A stretch of DNA of 64,000 nt from Hyphomicrobiales bacterium (GTDB taxonomy: Bacteria > Pseudomonadota > Alphaproteobacteria > Rhizobiales > Devosiaceae), in contig UCAU01000006.1 of the NCBI GenBank assembly GCA_900470445.1, positions 217,224 to 281,223 on the forward strand, given 5' to 3'. Numbering within the stretch: position 1 is the stretch's first letter; the number at the start of each line of letters is the position of its first letter. Below are positions 9,761 through 19,551 of this stretch, piece after piece. The position numbers and the translations under genes are program-made. The notes beneath the pieces are model-generated. The model did not search any database, had not been told where the DNA came from, and worked only from the letters and a program-made list of their open reading frames with translations.

Positions 9761-11298
9761 CACAATTCTGGGGGGTCGATGCCGATCCAACGGCACAGGG
9801 ACGGATCAAGGGCGCCAAGCCCGTGGCCGTCCTCGATATCGGCTCCAATTCCGTCCGCCTGGTCGTTTATGAGCGCCACGCGCGCTCGCTGACGCCGCTC
9901 TACAACGAAAAATCAGCCTGCGCCCTGGGGCGCGGCATTGCCCAGACCGGGCGCCTGGCCGACGCCAATGTCGCTCAGGCGCTCGAGGCCATCAAACGCT
10001 TTGCCCTGGTGGCGCGCATGATGCGGGTGGGCAAAGTCTATGTGCTGGCGACCTCGGCGGTGCGTGACGCGGCCAATCGCGACGAATTCGTTGATGCCGT
10101 CGAGGCCATCATGGACACCAAGGTGCAGGTGCTGAGCGGTGAGCGCGAAGCCCATTTTGCAGCGCTGGGTGTGGTGGCCGGCATTCCCGGTTTTGATGGC
10201 ATTGTCGGCGATCTGGGCGGCGGCAGCCTTGAGCTCTCCGCCATCAAGAGCGGCAATGATACCGACGGGGAGTCCTACGAACTCGGCGTGATCCGCCTGC
10301 AGGACGACAGCAACGGCAATCCGATGAAGGCCGCGAGCATCGTGCGGGAGCGGCTGGAAGCCTCCATTCTCAAGGCTGTCGCGCCGGGCAACAGTTTTGC
10401 GGCCATCGGCGGCACCTGGCGCTCGTTGGCCAAGCTACATCAGGTGCTGCGCGAATATCCGCTGCAGATGGTGCAGCATTATACCGTGCCTGCCGAGGAC
10501 ATGATCGCGCTTTGCACGGAGATCGTGGAAGCCGGTTCGCTCAAGAATTATCCCGGCTCGGAATTTGTCAGCTCCTCCCGCCGCGATCTAGTGCCGTTCG
10601 GCGCCGCCGTACTGGGCGAAGTGCTCAAGGCCGGTGCCTTCACCAATGTGATGTTCTCGGCGCTGGGCGTGCGCGAGGGTTATCTGCATGGCCTGCTCGA
10701 TGCCAAGGAACAGGCGATCGATCCGCTGATCCAGGCGGCCGAAGAGCTCTCGGTGCTGCGCTCGCGCTCGCCGTCGCATGCTAATGATCTGATCGAGTTT
10801 ACCGGGCAGTATTTCGCCATCGCAGGCATTGTGGAAACGGCCGAGGAAACCCGGCTGCGCAAAGTGGCGTGCCTGTTGGCTGATATTGCCTGGCGGGCTC
10901 ACCCCGATTATCGCGGCGTGCAGAGCGTGGATGCGGTGGCCTATGGCTCGCTGACCGGCGTCGACCATCCCGGCCGGGCGTTCCTCTGCCAGGTCATTGC
11001 CGTGCGCTATGGCGGGCTCAAGATGAAGGGCATCAACCAGCCGTTGCTGGCCCTCGCCACGCCCGAAGCCTCGCAGCGCGCCAAGCTGATCGGGGCGCTG
11101 TTCCGGGTGGCCTATCCGATGACGGCAGCCATGCCCGGCATTCTGCCGCGCATCCGGTTCGAGGTAGAGGGCAGCTTGCTGGCGTTGGTGCTGCCGCAGG
11201 ACTTCGCGTTCCTGAACGGCGAACATCTGAGCGGACGGCTGGACCAGTTCGCCAATCTGGCAGGCTACAGGGCCTCGTTCATCAGCGTCGCGAGCTAG
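9757..11298 (+). CDS. ppx: exopolyphosphatase (Ppx/GppA family)
   Basis: A 513-aa Ppx/GppA phosphatase that releases phosphate from polyphosphate ends, or possibly hydrolyses pppGpp. The ASKHA-fold nucleotide-binding motifs are [17 protein letters not shown] near residue 25 and [14 protein letters not shown] near 150. The second half ([13 protein letters not shown] and onward) is the HD-like helical C-terminal domain of long Ppx proteins. The start is TTG at 9757, overlapping the ppk1 stop. No in-frame ATG precedes the conserved region, and GAGG lies a suitable distance upstream. Pairing with ppk1 is the usual arrangement. Confidence 0.93.
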   Translation: MTQFWGVDADPTAQGRIKGAKPVAVLDIGSNSVRLVVYERHARSLTPLYNEKSACALGRGIAQTGRLADANVAQALEAIKRFALVARMMRVGKVYVLATSAVRDAANRDEFVDAVEAIMDTKVQVLSGEREAHFAALGVVAGIPGFDGIVGDLGGGSLELSAIKSGNDTDGESYELGVIRLQDDSNGNPMKAASIVRERLEASILKAVAPGNSFAAIGGTWRSLAKLHQVLREYPLQMVQHYTVPAEDMIALCTEIVEAGSLKNYPGSEFVSSSRRDLVPFGAAVLGEVLKAGAFTNVMFSALGVREGYLHGLLDAKEQAIDPLIQAAEELSVLRSRSPSHANDLIEFTGQYFAIAGIVETAEETRLRKVACLLADIAWRAHPDYRGVQSVDAVAYGSLTGVDHPGRAFLCQVIAVRYGGLKMKGINQPLLALATPEASQRAKLIGALFRVAYPMTAAMPGILPRIRFEVEGSLLALVLPQDFAFLNGEHLSGRLDQFANLAGYRASFISVAS

Positions 11299-11300
11299 TC

Positions 11301-11322
11301 GAAGCGGCTATTCAGCCGCTTC
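11301..11322. terminator. hairpin between convergent ppx and rnd
   Basis: A perfect 9-bp stem GAAGCGGCT / AGCCGCTTC with the loop ATTC lies across the rnd stop codon and just after the ppx stop. It could end transcription from both sides, but neither side has a proper U-tract, so efficiency is uncertain. Confidence 0.5.
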
Positions 11323-12477
11323 CGCCTGCGCGACGGGGAATTCGACGATGCCCTTGCGGGTGGCAACCAGGCCGACGCGACCGTGTTTGATCGCCAGGGC
11401 CTTTTCGCCGAACAGCTTGCGGCGCCAGCCTTTGAGGGCGGCGACATCAGCTTCGTCATCGAGCACCAGGGCATCGATATCGTCTGAGGTCGCGATGATA
11501 CGGGCGGCGACGCCGTGTTGCTCGGACACCGATTTGAGCAGCACGCGGATGAGATCGCCCACCGCGCCCTTGGGCGAGGGGCCGCGATAGCGCTCGGGCA
11601 TGGTCGGCAATTCGGCCTTGCCCAGCTCCTCGACATCCTTGAGCAGCGCCATGATCTCGGCGGCGGCGGAACTCCGGCCAAAGCCGCGGGGCACGGCACG
11701 CAGTTTGTCGAAGGCCTCAGGCGTCAGCGGGCGTTGCATGGCCAGTTCGAACAGCACGTCATCCTTGAGAATCCGGCTACGCGGCTGATCGCTGTCCTGC
11801 GCGCGTTTTTCGCGCCAGCCGGCCAGCACCTTGAGGGCCGCCAGGTCGCGCGGGCGGTTGATCTTCATCTTCAGCCGTTCCCAGGCCTTGTCCGGCTGCA
11901 CGACATAGGTATCGATGCTGCGCAACACACCCAGCTCATCCTCAACCCAATCCCAGCGCTTGGTGGCATCGACCTGCTTGCGCAATTCGCGATAGATATC
12001 GCGCAGGTAAGTGACGTCGGCCAGCGCGTAGGTCAGTTGCTTTTCCGAGAGCGGGCGGGCCGACCAATCGGTGAAGCGGGAGGATTTGTCGAGTTCGACA
12101 TTGGTGATGGAGCGCACCAGATTGTCGTAGGAGACGCTATCGCCAAACCCGCAGACGCTGGCGGCGATCTGCGTATCGAAAATATTGACCGGCACTTTGC
12201 CGCTCAGCTTGACGAAAATTTCCACATCCTGCCGTGCGGCATGGAACACCTTGGTGACTTCCGGATTGGCCAGCAGCGCGAAGAAGGGTGTCAAATCGAT
12301 GCCCGACGCCAGCGGGTCGATCAGTACGGCTTCATCATCAGTCGCGGCCTGGATCAGGCAAAGCTTTGGCCAGTAAGTGGTTTCGCGCAAGAACTCGGTA
12401 TCAACCGTTACAAAGTCGAACTTAGCGGCACGATCGCAGAAGGCCGCGAGCGCATCTGTGGAAATTATGGCGTCCAT
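11308..12477 (-). CDS. rnd: ribonuclease D
   Basis: RNase D is a 3'-5' exoribonuclease of the DEDD family that trims tRNA and other stable RNA 3' ends. The 389-aa protein shows the exonuclease motifs FVTVDTEFLRETTYWP (Asp/Glu of motif I), VFHAARQDVEIF (motif II) and YALADVTYLRDIY (motif III), then an HRDC domain around KVLAGWREKRAQ. The start is ATG 12477 with GGAA upstream. An in-frame extension of 70 codons overlaps the aspS leader and is rejected. The promoter must lie between this ATG and aspS on the other strand, a 200-bp divergent gap. Confidence 0.93.
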   Translation of the reverse strand: MDAIISTDALAAFCDRAAKFDFVTVDTEFLRETTYWPKLCLIQAATDDEAVLIDPLASGIDLTPFFALLANPEVTKVFHAARQDVEIFVKLSGKVPVNIFDTQIAASVCGFGDSVSYDNLVRSITNVELDKSSRFTDWSARPLSEKQLTYALADVTYLRDIYRELRKQVDATKRWDWVEDELGVLRSIDTYVVQPDKAWERLKMKINRPRDLAALKVLAGWREKRAQDSDQPRSRILKDDVLFELAMQRPLTPEAFDKLRAVPRGFGRSSAAAEIMALLKDVEELGKAELPTMPERYRGPSPKGAVGDLIRVLLKSVSEQHGVAARIIATSDDIDALVLDDEADVAALKGWRRKLFGEKALAIKHGRVGLVATRKGIVEFPVAQAEAAE

Positions 12478-12677
12478 ACCGGTTTCCGTCTCAAAATAGT
12501 CAAGATTGTTCCTAGCAGGTGCGAGAGCGTCACTCCAGAAGTGAATCTTTAAGCATAAGGAATTGGTTAGCGCGGCAGGATGATGCAACCCCACCGCCTG
12601 GGCCAGCCAAACTTGACAAGCATGGCGACCCATGCGCTTTTCCGGCCCAAGATTCCGGCCTTTTACCGAGTTCCGAC
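12478..12677. promoter_or_regulatory. divergent promoter region rnd / aspS
   Basis: A 200-bp gap between the divergent rnd and aspS starts. It should hold both promoters. I do not see a strong palindrome or a T-box-like structure, and the promoter hexamers are not convincing enough to place. Confidence 0.3.
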
Positions 12678-14471
12678 ATGACAACACATCGCTACCGCTC
12701 GCACACCTGCGGGGCCCTGACGGCCCAGGACGCAGGCCAGACCGTCCGCCTCAGCGGCTGGGTGCATCGTATCCGTGACCATGGCGGCCTGCTCTTCATC
12801 GATCTGCGCGACCATTACGGCCTGACCCAGGCCGTGATCGACCCTGATTCTCCGGCCTTCGCCGCTGCCGAGAAAATCCGGGCCGAATGGGTGCTGCGCA
12901 TTGACGGAGAAGTGAAGCTGCGCGACGCGGCAGCTGTGAATCCGAACCTGCCCACCGGCGCGGTCGAAATCTATGTGCGCGAGATCGAAGTGCTCTCGGC
13001 GGCCAAGGAATTGCCATTGCCGGTATTCGGCGATCAGGAATACCCCGAGGACGTGCGGCTCAAGTATCGCTTCGTCGATCTGCGCCGCGAAAAGCTGCAT
13101 GCCAATATCGTCAAGCGCACCAAGGTGATCGCTGCGATGCGCCGCGAAATGGCGACGGCCGGCTTTGCCGAATATTCGACGCCGATTCTCACTGCGTCGT
13201 CACCTGAAGGCGCACGCGACTTCCTCGTGCCCAGTCGCATCCATCCCGGCAAGTTCTTTGCGCTGCCGCAGGCGCCCCAGCAGTATAAGCAGTTGCTGAT
13301 GGTGGCGGGCTTTGACCGCTATTTCCAGATCGCGCCCTGTTTCCGCGACGAAGATCCGCGAGCCGATCGCCTGCCGGGCGAGTTCTACCAGCTTGACCTG
13401 GAAATGAGCTTTGTGACGCAGGAAGACGTGTGGAACACGATGACCCCGGTCATCACCGGCATTTTCGAGGAATTTGCCGATGGCAAGCGCGTGACCAAGG
13501 ATTGGCCGCGCATTCCCTATGACACGGCAATCCGCAAATATGGTTCGGACAAGCCGGATCTGCGCAACCCCATCGAAATGCAGGCCGTGACCGAGCATTT
13601 CGCTGGCTCCGGCTTCAAGGTGTTTGCCGGCCAGATCGAGGCTGACGACAAGGTCGAAGTGTGGGCCATTCCGGCCAAGAACAAACCCGGCGCCGAACCG
13701 ATCGGCCGTGCATTCTGCGACCGCATGAATGCCTGGGCGCAGGGCGAGGGCCAGCCGGGCCTTGGCTATATCTTTTTCAAGGACGGGCAGGGCTCTGGCC
13801 CGATCGCCAAGAATATTGGTGAAGAACGCACTGCCGCCATCAAGGCCCAGCTTGGCCTTGCCGATGGCGACGCCGTATTCTTTGTCTGCGGTCGCCCGGC
13901 CAAGTTCTACAAGTTTGCCGGGGAAGCCCGCACCAAGGCCGCGACCGATATCGGCATTGTCGATACCGAGCAGTTCGCCCTGTGCTGGATCGTCGATTTC
14001 CCGTTCTACGAATGGGACGAAGAAGAAAAGCGCGTCGACTTCGCGCATAACCCCTTCTCCATGCCGCAGGGCGGGATCGAGGCGCTCAACAGCCAGGACC
14101 CGCTGACCATCAAGGCCTATCAGTATGATGCGGTCTGCAACGGCTACGAAATCGCCTCCGGCTCGATCCGTAACCAGCTGCCCGAAACCATGGTCAAGGC
14201 GTTCGAGCTGACCGGCAAGAGCCGCGACGAGGTCGAAGAGCAGTTCGGCGGCCTCTATCGCGCCTTCCAATACGGCGCCCCGCCACACGGCGGTGCGGCA
14301 TTCGGCGTCGATCGCATCGTCATGCTGATCTGCGGCGTGCAGAACCTGCGCGAAATCACGGCCTTCCCGATGAATCAGCAGGCCGAAGACCTGCTGATGA
14401 ACGCGCCCAGCCCGGCCTCGGCCAAGCAACTGCGCGAGCTCAGCATCCGCCTGAACGTGCAGGACAAATAG
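12678..14471 (+). CDS. aspS: aspartyl-tRNA synthetase, probably nondiscriminating
   Basis: A 597-aa class IIb synthetase of the bacterial type: OB-fold anticodon domain (residues 1-110), catalytic core with [10 protein letters not shown] (motif 2), a GAD-type insertion, and [12 protein letters not shown] (motif 3). The anticodon-binding loop reads RIRDHGG. Established work on Pseudomonas AspRS links His31 of RDHGG to relaxed recognition of tRNA(Asn), while discriminating enzymes have Leu. With gatB in the same window this fits an enzyme that charges Asp onto both tRNA(Asp) and tRNA(Asn). The ATG at 12678 gives the family N-terminus; an upstream 53-codon extension is noncoding. A strong terminator follows. 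Confidence 0.96.
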   Translation: MTTHRYRSHTCGALTAQDAGQTVRLSGWVHRIRDHGGLLFIDLRDHYGLTQAVIDPDSPAFAAAEKIRAEWVLRIDGEVKLRDAAAVNPNLPTGAVEIYVREIEVLSAAKELPLPVFGDQEYPEDVRLKYRFVDLRREKLHANIVKRTKVIAAMRREMATAGFAEYSTPILTASSPEGARDFLVPSRIHPGKFFALPQAPQQYKQLLMVAGFDRYFQIAPCFRDEDPRADRLPGEFYQLDLEMSFVTQEDVWNTMTPVITGIFEEFADGKRVTKDWPRIPYDTAIRKYGSDKPDLRNPIEMQAVTEHFAGSGFKVFAGQIEADDKVEVWAIPAKNKPGAEPIGRAFCDRMNAWAQGEGQPGLGYIFFKDGQGSGPIAKNIGEERTAAIKAQLGLADGDAVFFVCGRPAKFYKFAGEARTKAATDIGIVDTEQFALCWIVDFPFYEWDEEEKRVDFAHNPFSMPQGGIEALNSQDPLTIKAYQYDAVCNGYEIASGSIRNQLPETMVKAFELTGKSRDEVEEQFGGLYRAFQYGAPPHGGAAFGVDRIVMLICGVQNLREITAFPMNQQAEDLLMNAPSPASAKQLRELSIRLNVQDK

Positions 14472-14493
14472 GCTCTGCCGGCAGACCCATTGC

Positions 14494-14523
14494 GGGCGGG
14501 CACCTGACGGTGTCCGCCCTTTT
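14494..14523 (+). terminator. intrinsic terminator after aspS
   Basis: An 11-bp stem with one mismatch (GGGCGGGCACC / GGTGTCCGCCC, loop TGAC) is followed by TTTTCGTTT, 22 bases after the aspS stop. This is a canonical rho-independent terminator. Confidence 0.85.
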
Positions 14524-14545
14524 CGTTTCCGGCGGTTAATCAGCG

Positions 14546-14560
14546 TTAATGATGCGTTAA
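14546..14560 (+). promoter_or_regulatory. CtrA-like binding site upstream of EAL gene
   Basis: TTAA-N7-TTAA (TTAATGATGCGTTAA) matches the CtrA consensus of alphaproteobacteria. A third GTTAA at 14535 sits 10 bp further upstream, so three GTTAA units are spaced by 10 and 11 bp. The site is 54 bp upstream of the GTG start of the EAL-domain gene. TTAA is rare in this GC-rich DNA, which makes the triplet notable. Confidence 0.55.
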
Positions 14561-14613
14561 ACGCCTGTTGTTACCGCTAGGGCGGCGAGAAACTATTTTC
14601 CCGGATTCGTTTT

Positions 14614-16212
14614 GTGCAGTCGCGGTATTCCCACATCCTGATGCTGTTGGGCGCCATCTTGGCGTTTGTGCCCATCCTGGCGGTGGATTATCTGCTCGAC
14701 GCCTATGTGCGGGTTCGCGAAAAAGCGGTTATTCAACAATCCGCTAGCCTGGTTAGTTCACAAATTGAAATTGGCGCGATGGACGCCGTGGCCTCGCTGC
14801 GGCGGATATTGGCGGCCAGCCCCTCGCTCTGCACGCCGACCTTTGTCGCCAATGTGCAGGACGAGATCGAATCCAGCCTCAACCTCAAGCAGGTGCTGGT
14901 CGAGAATGCCGACGGTGTCCAGTATTGCGACGCCTTTGGCCGTACGATTTCCTACTCGCCGCTGTCGCAAAGCCTGCCGATCCCCGGGCATACCGAGACA
15001 ATCACGGTGGTGAAGCTGGGCCAGATGGCGATGCCGGCGCTGAAGATCACACAGGTATTCGGCACGACGCGGCGGGTTTCCGCCTTTGTGCCGCTGGTCG
15101 GCCAGAGCCAGGTGGGGTTGGCCCAGACCATTCCCGCCGCCGGCATGCTGCGCGTGGTGCTGACCAATGGCACCTCAGTGTTCACGTTGGGCGACGCGAC
15201 GGCGTTTGACGGGCAGGGGGCTACCGAATTCGTTTCGGCGCAGAGTTTTGCCGGGGAATTGCCGCTCAAGATCGAGGCTGCCGTGCCGTTTGCCGTGGTG
15301 CGCGCGGGCTATGCCGATCTCGATGTGAGCTTCACTATCCTGGCCTGCCTGATGAGCGCAGGATTCCTGCTGATGGCGCTGCGTTATGTTCGTCGCTCGC
15401 GCGTGCCGGCTTTCGATCTGGAACGCGCCATCGCCCGCGGCCAGATCAAGCCCTATTACCAGCCGGTCATCAACCTGCGGACGGGCGAGTTGGTCGGCTG
15501 CGAAGTGCTGTGCCGCTGGGAAAAGCGCAATGGCGAAGTGGTGCCGCCCGGGGCGTTCATCGACTATGCCGAGGTCACGGGCCTCGCCATCCCCATGACG
15601 CTGTCGCTGATGCAGCAGGTCAAGTTCGACCTGGGCGAATTGTGCCGGCAGATGCCCGACCTCAAGGTGTCGATCAACCTGTTCGAGGGGCATTTCCGCG
15701 ATGGCAGCATTATCGAGGACGTGCAGGCCATTTTCGGCGGCTCGCCGATCGCCTATCGACAGCTGGTGTTCGAGATTACCGAGCGTCGCCCGCTGGCCAA
15801 TTCGACCGTGGCGATCAGCGTGATTGCCGGGCTGCATGCGCTGGGGGCAAAGCTTGCCATGGACGACGCAGGGACGGGCCATTCCAACTTGGCTTATCTG
15901 GCGACGCTGGGCGTTGATGTGATCAAGATCGACCGGGTTTTCGTCGATATGGTCAAGCCCGAGACGACGCAGGTGCCGGTGCTGGACGGCCTGATTGCCA
16001 TGGCCAAGGACCTCAATTGCGAGATCGTGGCCGAGGGCGTGGAGACCGAAGCGCAGGCGCTCTATCTACGGGCGCGGGGCGTGCTGCATGCCCAGGGCTT
16101 CATTTTCGCGCCTGCTCTCAGGGTCGGGGCGTTCAAGGAACTGGCTGTTGCGCTGCAGGCCACCCATCCCACGCGCCGGCGCGGCGAGGCGGCGGTCGCC
16201 AGCGCTGCCTAG
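14614..16212 (+). CDS. membrane-anchored EAL-domain c-di-GMP phosphodiesterase with CSS-type sensor
   Basis: A 532-aa protein: N-terminal helix (residues 8-26), a periplasmic region with cysteines at SPSLCTPTF and VQYCDAFG resembling the redox CSS-motif sensor, a second helix near 245-262, then a cytoplasmic EAL domain. Signature residues for c-di-GMP hydrolysis are present: CEVLCRW (the EAL motif as EVL), NLFEGHF, FEITERR, LAMDDAGTGHSNL and VAEGVETEAQA. There is no GGDEF domain. The start is a GTG at 14614. A CtrA-like site upstream suggests cell-cycle control. The altered EVL and the DDAG (usually DDFG) could reduce activity but keep the acidic ligands. Confidence 0.85.
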   Translation: MQSRYSHILMLLGAILAFVPILAVDYLLDAYVRVREKAVIQQSASLVSSQIEIGAMDAVASLRRILAASPSLCTPTFVANVQDEIESSLNLKQVLVENADGVQYCDAFGRTISYSPLSQSLPIPGHTETITVVKLGQMAMPALKITQVFGTTRRVSAFVPLVGQSQVGLAQTIPAAGMLRVVLTNGTSVFTLGDATAFDGQGATEFVSAQSFAGELPLKIEAAVPFAVVRAGYADLDVSFTILACLMSAGFLLMALRYVRRSRVPAFDLERAIARGQIKPYYQPVINLRTGELVGCEVLCRWEKRNGEVVPPGAFIDYAEVTGLAIPMTLSLMQQVKFDLGELCRQMPDLKVSINLFEGHFRDGSIIEDVQAIFGGSPIAYRQLVFEITERRPLANSTVAISVIAGLHALGAKLAMDDAGTGHSNLAYLATLGVDVIKIDRVFVDMVKPETTQVPVLDGLIAMAKDLNCEIVAEGVETEAQALYLRARGVLHAQGFIFAPALRVGAFKELAVALQATHPTRRRGEAAVASAA

Positions 16213-16253
16213 AAGGCAAGTACCCTTCGGACATTAGGTCTTTTCATCCTGCC

Positions 16254-16285
16254 GGATTGATGGCACGTACGCGTGCCGGCAATCC
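16254..16285 (+). promoter_or_regulatory. two-tier hairpin in the maeB leader
   Basis: GGATTG / CAATCC and GGCACG / CGTGCC form two stacked 6-bp stems separated by a 2x2 internal loop and capped by TACG. The hairpin sits 42 bp after the EAL-gene stop and 41 bp before the maeB GTG. No U-tract follows, so it is either a weak terminator or a leader structure. Confidence 0.4.
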
Positions 16286-16326
16286 ATTGTCCGATGGTCC
16301 CCGCCGGATCGCCAGGAGAATACCTC

Positions 16327-18612
16327 GTGTCCACCGACATCAACGAGCAGCGGAAAGCCCTTCGCGAAGCGGCCCTGCATTTCCATGAATTCCCCAAGCC
16401 GGGCAAGCTGGAAATCCAGCCGACCAAGCCGCTGGGCAATCAGCGCGATCTGGCGCTGGCCTATTCTCCCGGCGTTGCGGCGCCCTGCGAGGAAATCGCC
16501 GAGAATCCGGATAGCGTGGCGCGCTATACCTCGCGCCAAAACCTGGTCGCGGTGATTTCCAACGGCACCGCCGTGCTCGGTCTGGGCAATATCGGCGCGC
16601 TGGCATCCAAGCCGGTGATGGAAGGCAAGGCGGTCCTGTTCAAGAAATTCGCCGGCATCGACGTGTTCGATCTCGAAATCGACGAGATCGACCCCAAGAA
16701 ATTCATCGACGCCGTGGCGCCGCTGTGGCCCACCTTTGGCGGCATTAATCTGGAAGATATCCGCGCGCCCGATTGCTTTGAGATCGAGGAAACGCTGCGC
16801 GAGCGCATGCCGATTCCGGTGTTCCATGACGACCAGCACGGTACCGCCATCATCGTCGGCGCCGCCGTGTTGAACGGGCTCGAGCTGGCCGGCAAGAAGA
16901 TCGAGGACGTCAAGATCTGCACGTCCGGGGCAGGGGCTGCGGCAATTGCCTGCCTCAATGTGCTGGTCGCACTCGGCGCTAAATACGAGAATATCTGGGT
17001 CGCGGACAAGGATGGCCTGGTCACCCACAAGCGCAATGACGTCAATGACAAGTGGCGCGGCCAATTCCGCCGCACCAGCGAGGCGACGACGCTCGCTGAA
17101 GTGATCGACGGTGCCGATGTGTTCCTGGGCCTCTCGGCTGCCGGGGCGCTCAAGCCCGAAATGCTGACCAAGATGGCGCCCAAGCCGCTGATTCTGGCTT
17201 TGGCCAATCCGAACCCGGAAATCATGCCCGAACTGGCTAAGGAAACCCGGCCGGACGCCATGGTCTGCACCGGCCGCTCGGACTATCCGAACCAGGTCAA
17301 CAACGTGCTGTGCTTCCCCTTCATTTTCCGCGGTGCGCTCGACGTTGGGGCCACCACGATCAATGAGGAAATGAAGCTGGCGGCCGTGCGCGCCATTGCC
17401 AAGCTGGCGCATGAGCCGGGCCTCGAATCCTCGCCGTCGGGTACGCCGGCCGTCTATGGCCCTGAGCACATCATTCCCAATCCGTTCGATCAGCGGCTGA
17501 TTCTGCGCATCGCGCCGGCGGTTGCCCGTGCGGCAATGGACTCGGGCGTGGCCAAGAAGCCGATCACCGACTGGAAGGCCTATCTCGACAGCCTCAACCG
17601 CTTCGTGTTCCGCTCAGGCCTTGTGATGAAGCCGATCATCGATCGGGCCCAGGGACAGAACAAGCGCCTCGCCTTTGCCGATGGCGAAGACGAACGCGTG
17701 CTGCGCGCCACCCAGGTACTGCTCGAGGAACGCATTGCGCGGCCCATCCTGATCGGCCGCCCGGCGGTGATCGAGGCACGTATCGAGCGCTTCGGCCTCA
17801 ACCTCAAGCCCGGTACCGATTTCGAGATCATCAATCCCGAGGACGATCCGCGCTATCGCGACTATGTCGCGCTGTTCCATTCGCTGGTCGGCCGCGATGG
17901 CGTGACGCCCGACACCGCCCGGCAGATGGTGCGCACCAATACGACCGTAATCGGCGCCCTGGCCGTCAAGCGCGGCGAGGCCGATGCGCTGATCTGTGGC
18001 CTGCAGGGGCGCTTTATCAAGCATGTGCGCGATATCCGCTCGGTCATCGGCCTGCAGGACGGGCTCAATGACGTGTCGGCGCTTTCCATGCTGATCATGC
18101 CGCGCGGCGCCTTCTTCCTGGCCGATACCTATGTTCACCAGGACCCGACCGCCGACGAGATCGTGCGCATCACCCTGCAGGCGCGCGACCACCTCAAGCG
18201 CTTCAACATCGAGGCCCGCGCGGCGCTGCTGAGCTATTCGAACTTCGGTTCGCGCGATGGCGACAGCGCCTACAAGATGCGCGAGGCCTATAACAAGCTC
18301 AAGGCGATCGCTCCGGACCTGATTGTCGAAGGCGAAATGCAGGGCGACCTGGCACTCAACCAGGAATTGCGCGAGCGCTATGTGCCCGACACGGTGCTGA
18401 CCGGCGAAGCCAATCTGCTGATCTTCCCGAACCTCGATGCGGCTAACCTGTCCATGACCTTGCTCAAGGAAATGAACAACGCGCTCTCGGTCGGCCCGAT
18501 CCTGATGGGGCCGCGTTCGCCGGCGCACATCCTGGCCCCATCCACCACCAGCCGCGGCATTGTCAACATGGCCGCCATCGCTGCCAATGAAGCGATCGGG
18601 ACCGAAACATGA
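16327..18612 (+). CDS. maeB: NADP-dependent malic enzyme with C-terminal phosphotransacetylase-like domain
   Basis: MaeB oxidatively decarboxylates malate to pyruvate with NADP. The 761-aa hybrid form is seen here: a malic enzyme domain (residues 1-420, with [14 protein letters not shown], the metal-binding [11 protein letters not shown] and Rossmann [11 protein letters not shown]) joined to a phosphotransacetylase-like domain (residues 430-760, with [15 protein letters not shown]). In known MaeB proteins the second domain is regulatory and binds acetyl-CoA rather than catalysing. The start is GTG 16327, with AGGAG 8 bases upstream. It makes pyruvate just upstream of the pyruvate dehydrogenase operon. 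Confidence 0.95.
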   Translation: MSTDINEQRKALREAALHFHEFPKPGKLEIQPTKPLGNQRDLALAYSPGVAAPCEEIAENPDSVARYTSRQNLVAVISNGTAVLGLGNIGALASKPVMEGKAVLFKKFAGIDVFDLEIDEIDPKKFIDAVAPLWPTFGGINLEDIRAPDCFEIEETLRERMPIPVFHDDQHGTAIIVGAAVLNGLELAGKKIEDVKICTSGAGAAAIACLNVLVALGAKYENIWVADKDGLVTHKRNDVNDKWRGQFRRTSEATTLAEVIDGADVFLGLSAAGALKPEMLTKMAPKPLILALANPNPEIMPELAKETRPDAMVCTGRSDYPNQVNNVLCFPFIFRGALDVGATTINEEMKLAAVRAIAKLAHEPGLESSPSGTPAVYGPEHIIPNPFDQRLILRIAPAVARAAMDSGVAKKPITDWKAYLDSLNRFVFRSGLVMKPIIDRAQGQNKRLAFADGEDERVLRATQVLLEERIARPILIGRPAVIEARIERFGLNLKPGTDFEIINPEDDPRYRDYVALFHSLVGRDGVTPDTARQMVRTNTTVIGALAVKRGEADALICGLQGRFIKHVRDIRSVIGLQDGLNDVSALSMLIMPRGAFFLADTYVHQDPTADEIVRITLQARDHLKRFNIEARAALLSYSNFGSRDGDSAYKMREAYNKLKAIAPDLIVEGEMQGDLALNQELRERYVPDTVLTGEANLLIFPNLDAANLSMTLLKEMNNALSVGPILMGPRSPAHILAPSTTSRGIVNMAAIAANEAIGTET

Positions 18613-18899
18613 TCCGGCATACGGTCGTCTTCACGCTCAAGCATCAGGCTGGATCGGCGGAGGAGGGTGCCTTCCTCCGCGATGCCAAGGTGCTGGCACA
18701 CATTCCGGGCGTCGAGAAGTTCGAGCAGTTGCGGCAGGTCAGTCCGAAGAACGATTATGCCTTCGGCTTCTCGATGGAATTTGCCGATCAGGCTGCGTAC
18801 ACCGGCTATAATGAGCATCCGGAGCATGTTGCGTTCGTGCGGGACCGCTGGGTGCCGGAAGTGGCGCGGTTTCTGGAGATCGACTACGTGGCGCTTTGA
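18609..18899 (+). CDS. Dabb family (stress-responsive alpha/beta barrel) protein
   Basis: A 96-aa protein with the ferredoxin-like Dabb fold: [14 protein letters not shown] at the start, FEQLRQVSPKNDYAFGFSME in the middle and YNEHPEHVAFVRDRWVPEV near the end. Such proteins are small dimeric barrels, some of them enzymes acting on polyketides or heme-like compounds and many of unknown function. The ATG overlaps the maeB stop by 4 bp (ATGA), so it is cotranslated with maeB. Nothing in the sequence fixes a substrate. Confidence 0.8.
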   Translation: MIRHTVVFTLKHQAGSAEEGAFLRDAKVLAHIPGVEKFEQLRQVSPKNDYAFGFSMEFADQAAYTGYNEHPEHVAFVRDRWVPEVARFLEIDYVAL

Positions 18900-19037
18900 G
18901 GAGAGGGGTGGCGCCGACCGTGGTGGCACCACACTCCAAGCTGGGTGCACCGTAGCTGTCGGCTAACGCACTGCTTCGCAACCCCGCGTTAAGGCATTGT
19001 CAGCTATACTGGCCGCGTTCAGTATTCGGTTTTGCCC
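18900..19037 (+). promoter_or_regulatory. intergenic region with likely ftsB promoter
   Basis: This 138-bp gap includes a short palindrome (GTGGTGGCACCAC, about 18920) without a U-tract and a possible -10 element TATACT at about 19005-19012, 26-33 bp before the ftsB ATG. The -35 element is unclear. Confidence 0.35.
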
Positions 19038-19436
19038 ATGCCCACCCGTCTCAAACGTCCGGCCATTTGGCGTCCATTGGCAATGACTGTGGCTTTGCTC
19101 GGGTTTCAGGGCTATTTGGCCTATTCGGCGATCAGCGGGCAGTTCGGCATCGACAATCGGGGCCAGATACTGGCTGATATCGATGTGCTCAAGGCACGGT
19201 CTGCGGCGCTGCAGGCGGAAATTGATGCGTTCCGGCACCGCTCGACGCTGATGGATAGCCGCAAGCTTGATCCCGATATCGTCACCGAGCGGGCGCGGGC
19301 GCTGCTGAATATGGCCAATGCGAATGACATTATCGTCATGGTTGATCCGGTGAGTGGTAAACCACTTTCCGGTAAATTCGATGAATTAGCCAAAGATCAG
19401 TTAAACGCAATTATATCAGCGGATTCAATTCTCTAG
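19038..19436 (+). CDS. ftsB: FtsB/DivIC-family septum formation protein
   Basis: A 132-aa single-pass protein: short cytoplasmic N-terminus, one membrane helix (about residues 14-33, MTVALLGFQGYLAYSAI), then a coiled coil (ILADIDVLKARSAALQAEID) and a conserved tail ending near LDPDIVTERARALLNMAN. This is the septum-formation-initiator pattern. FtsB bridges FtsL and FtsQ at the division site. Location directly upstream of pdhA is common in Hyphomicrobiales. I took the ATG at 19038; a TTG two codons earlier is possible. The C-terminal 25 residues are encoded by DNA less rich in GC than the rest. Confidence 0.85.
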   Translation: MPTRLKRPAIWRPLAMTVALLGFQGYLAYSAISGQFGIDNRGQILADIDVLKARSAALQAEIDAFRHRSTLMDSRKLDPDIVTERARALLNMANANDIIVMVDPVSGKPLSGKFDELAKDQLNAIISADSIL

Positions 19437-19462
19437 CATTGATCCGATCTGCCGCTTGGGCA

Positions 19463-19492
19463 TTGCTTTCCGCCAATCGCTTGCACTATGAT
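19463..19492 (+). promoter_or_regulatory. probable pdh operon promoter
   Basis: TTGCTT (19463-19468) and TATGAT (19487-19492) are separated by 18 bp, a good sigma-70 type match, 60 bp before the pdhA ATG. It lies directly after the ftsB stop. Confidence 0.5.
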
Positions 19493-19551
19493 GGCGTTGT
19501 GTGGCCAATTCGGGCCCTGCGGCAAATCCATTCCGATGCGGAGCGTTCCCT

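Noticed and set aside
8021-9796. 591-codon minus-strand frame opposite ppk1
   Set aside because: Same pattern: a shadow of a clear PPK1 gene without recognisable motifs.
18918-18935. Terminator after the Dabb gene
   Set aside because: GTGGTGGCACCAC has a one-base loop and no U-tract, so it is not a credible terminator.
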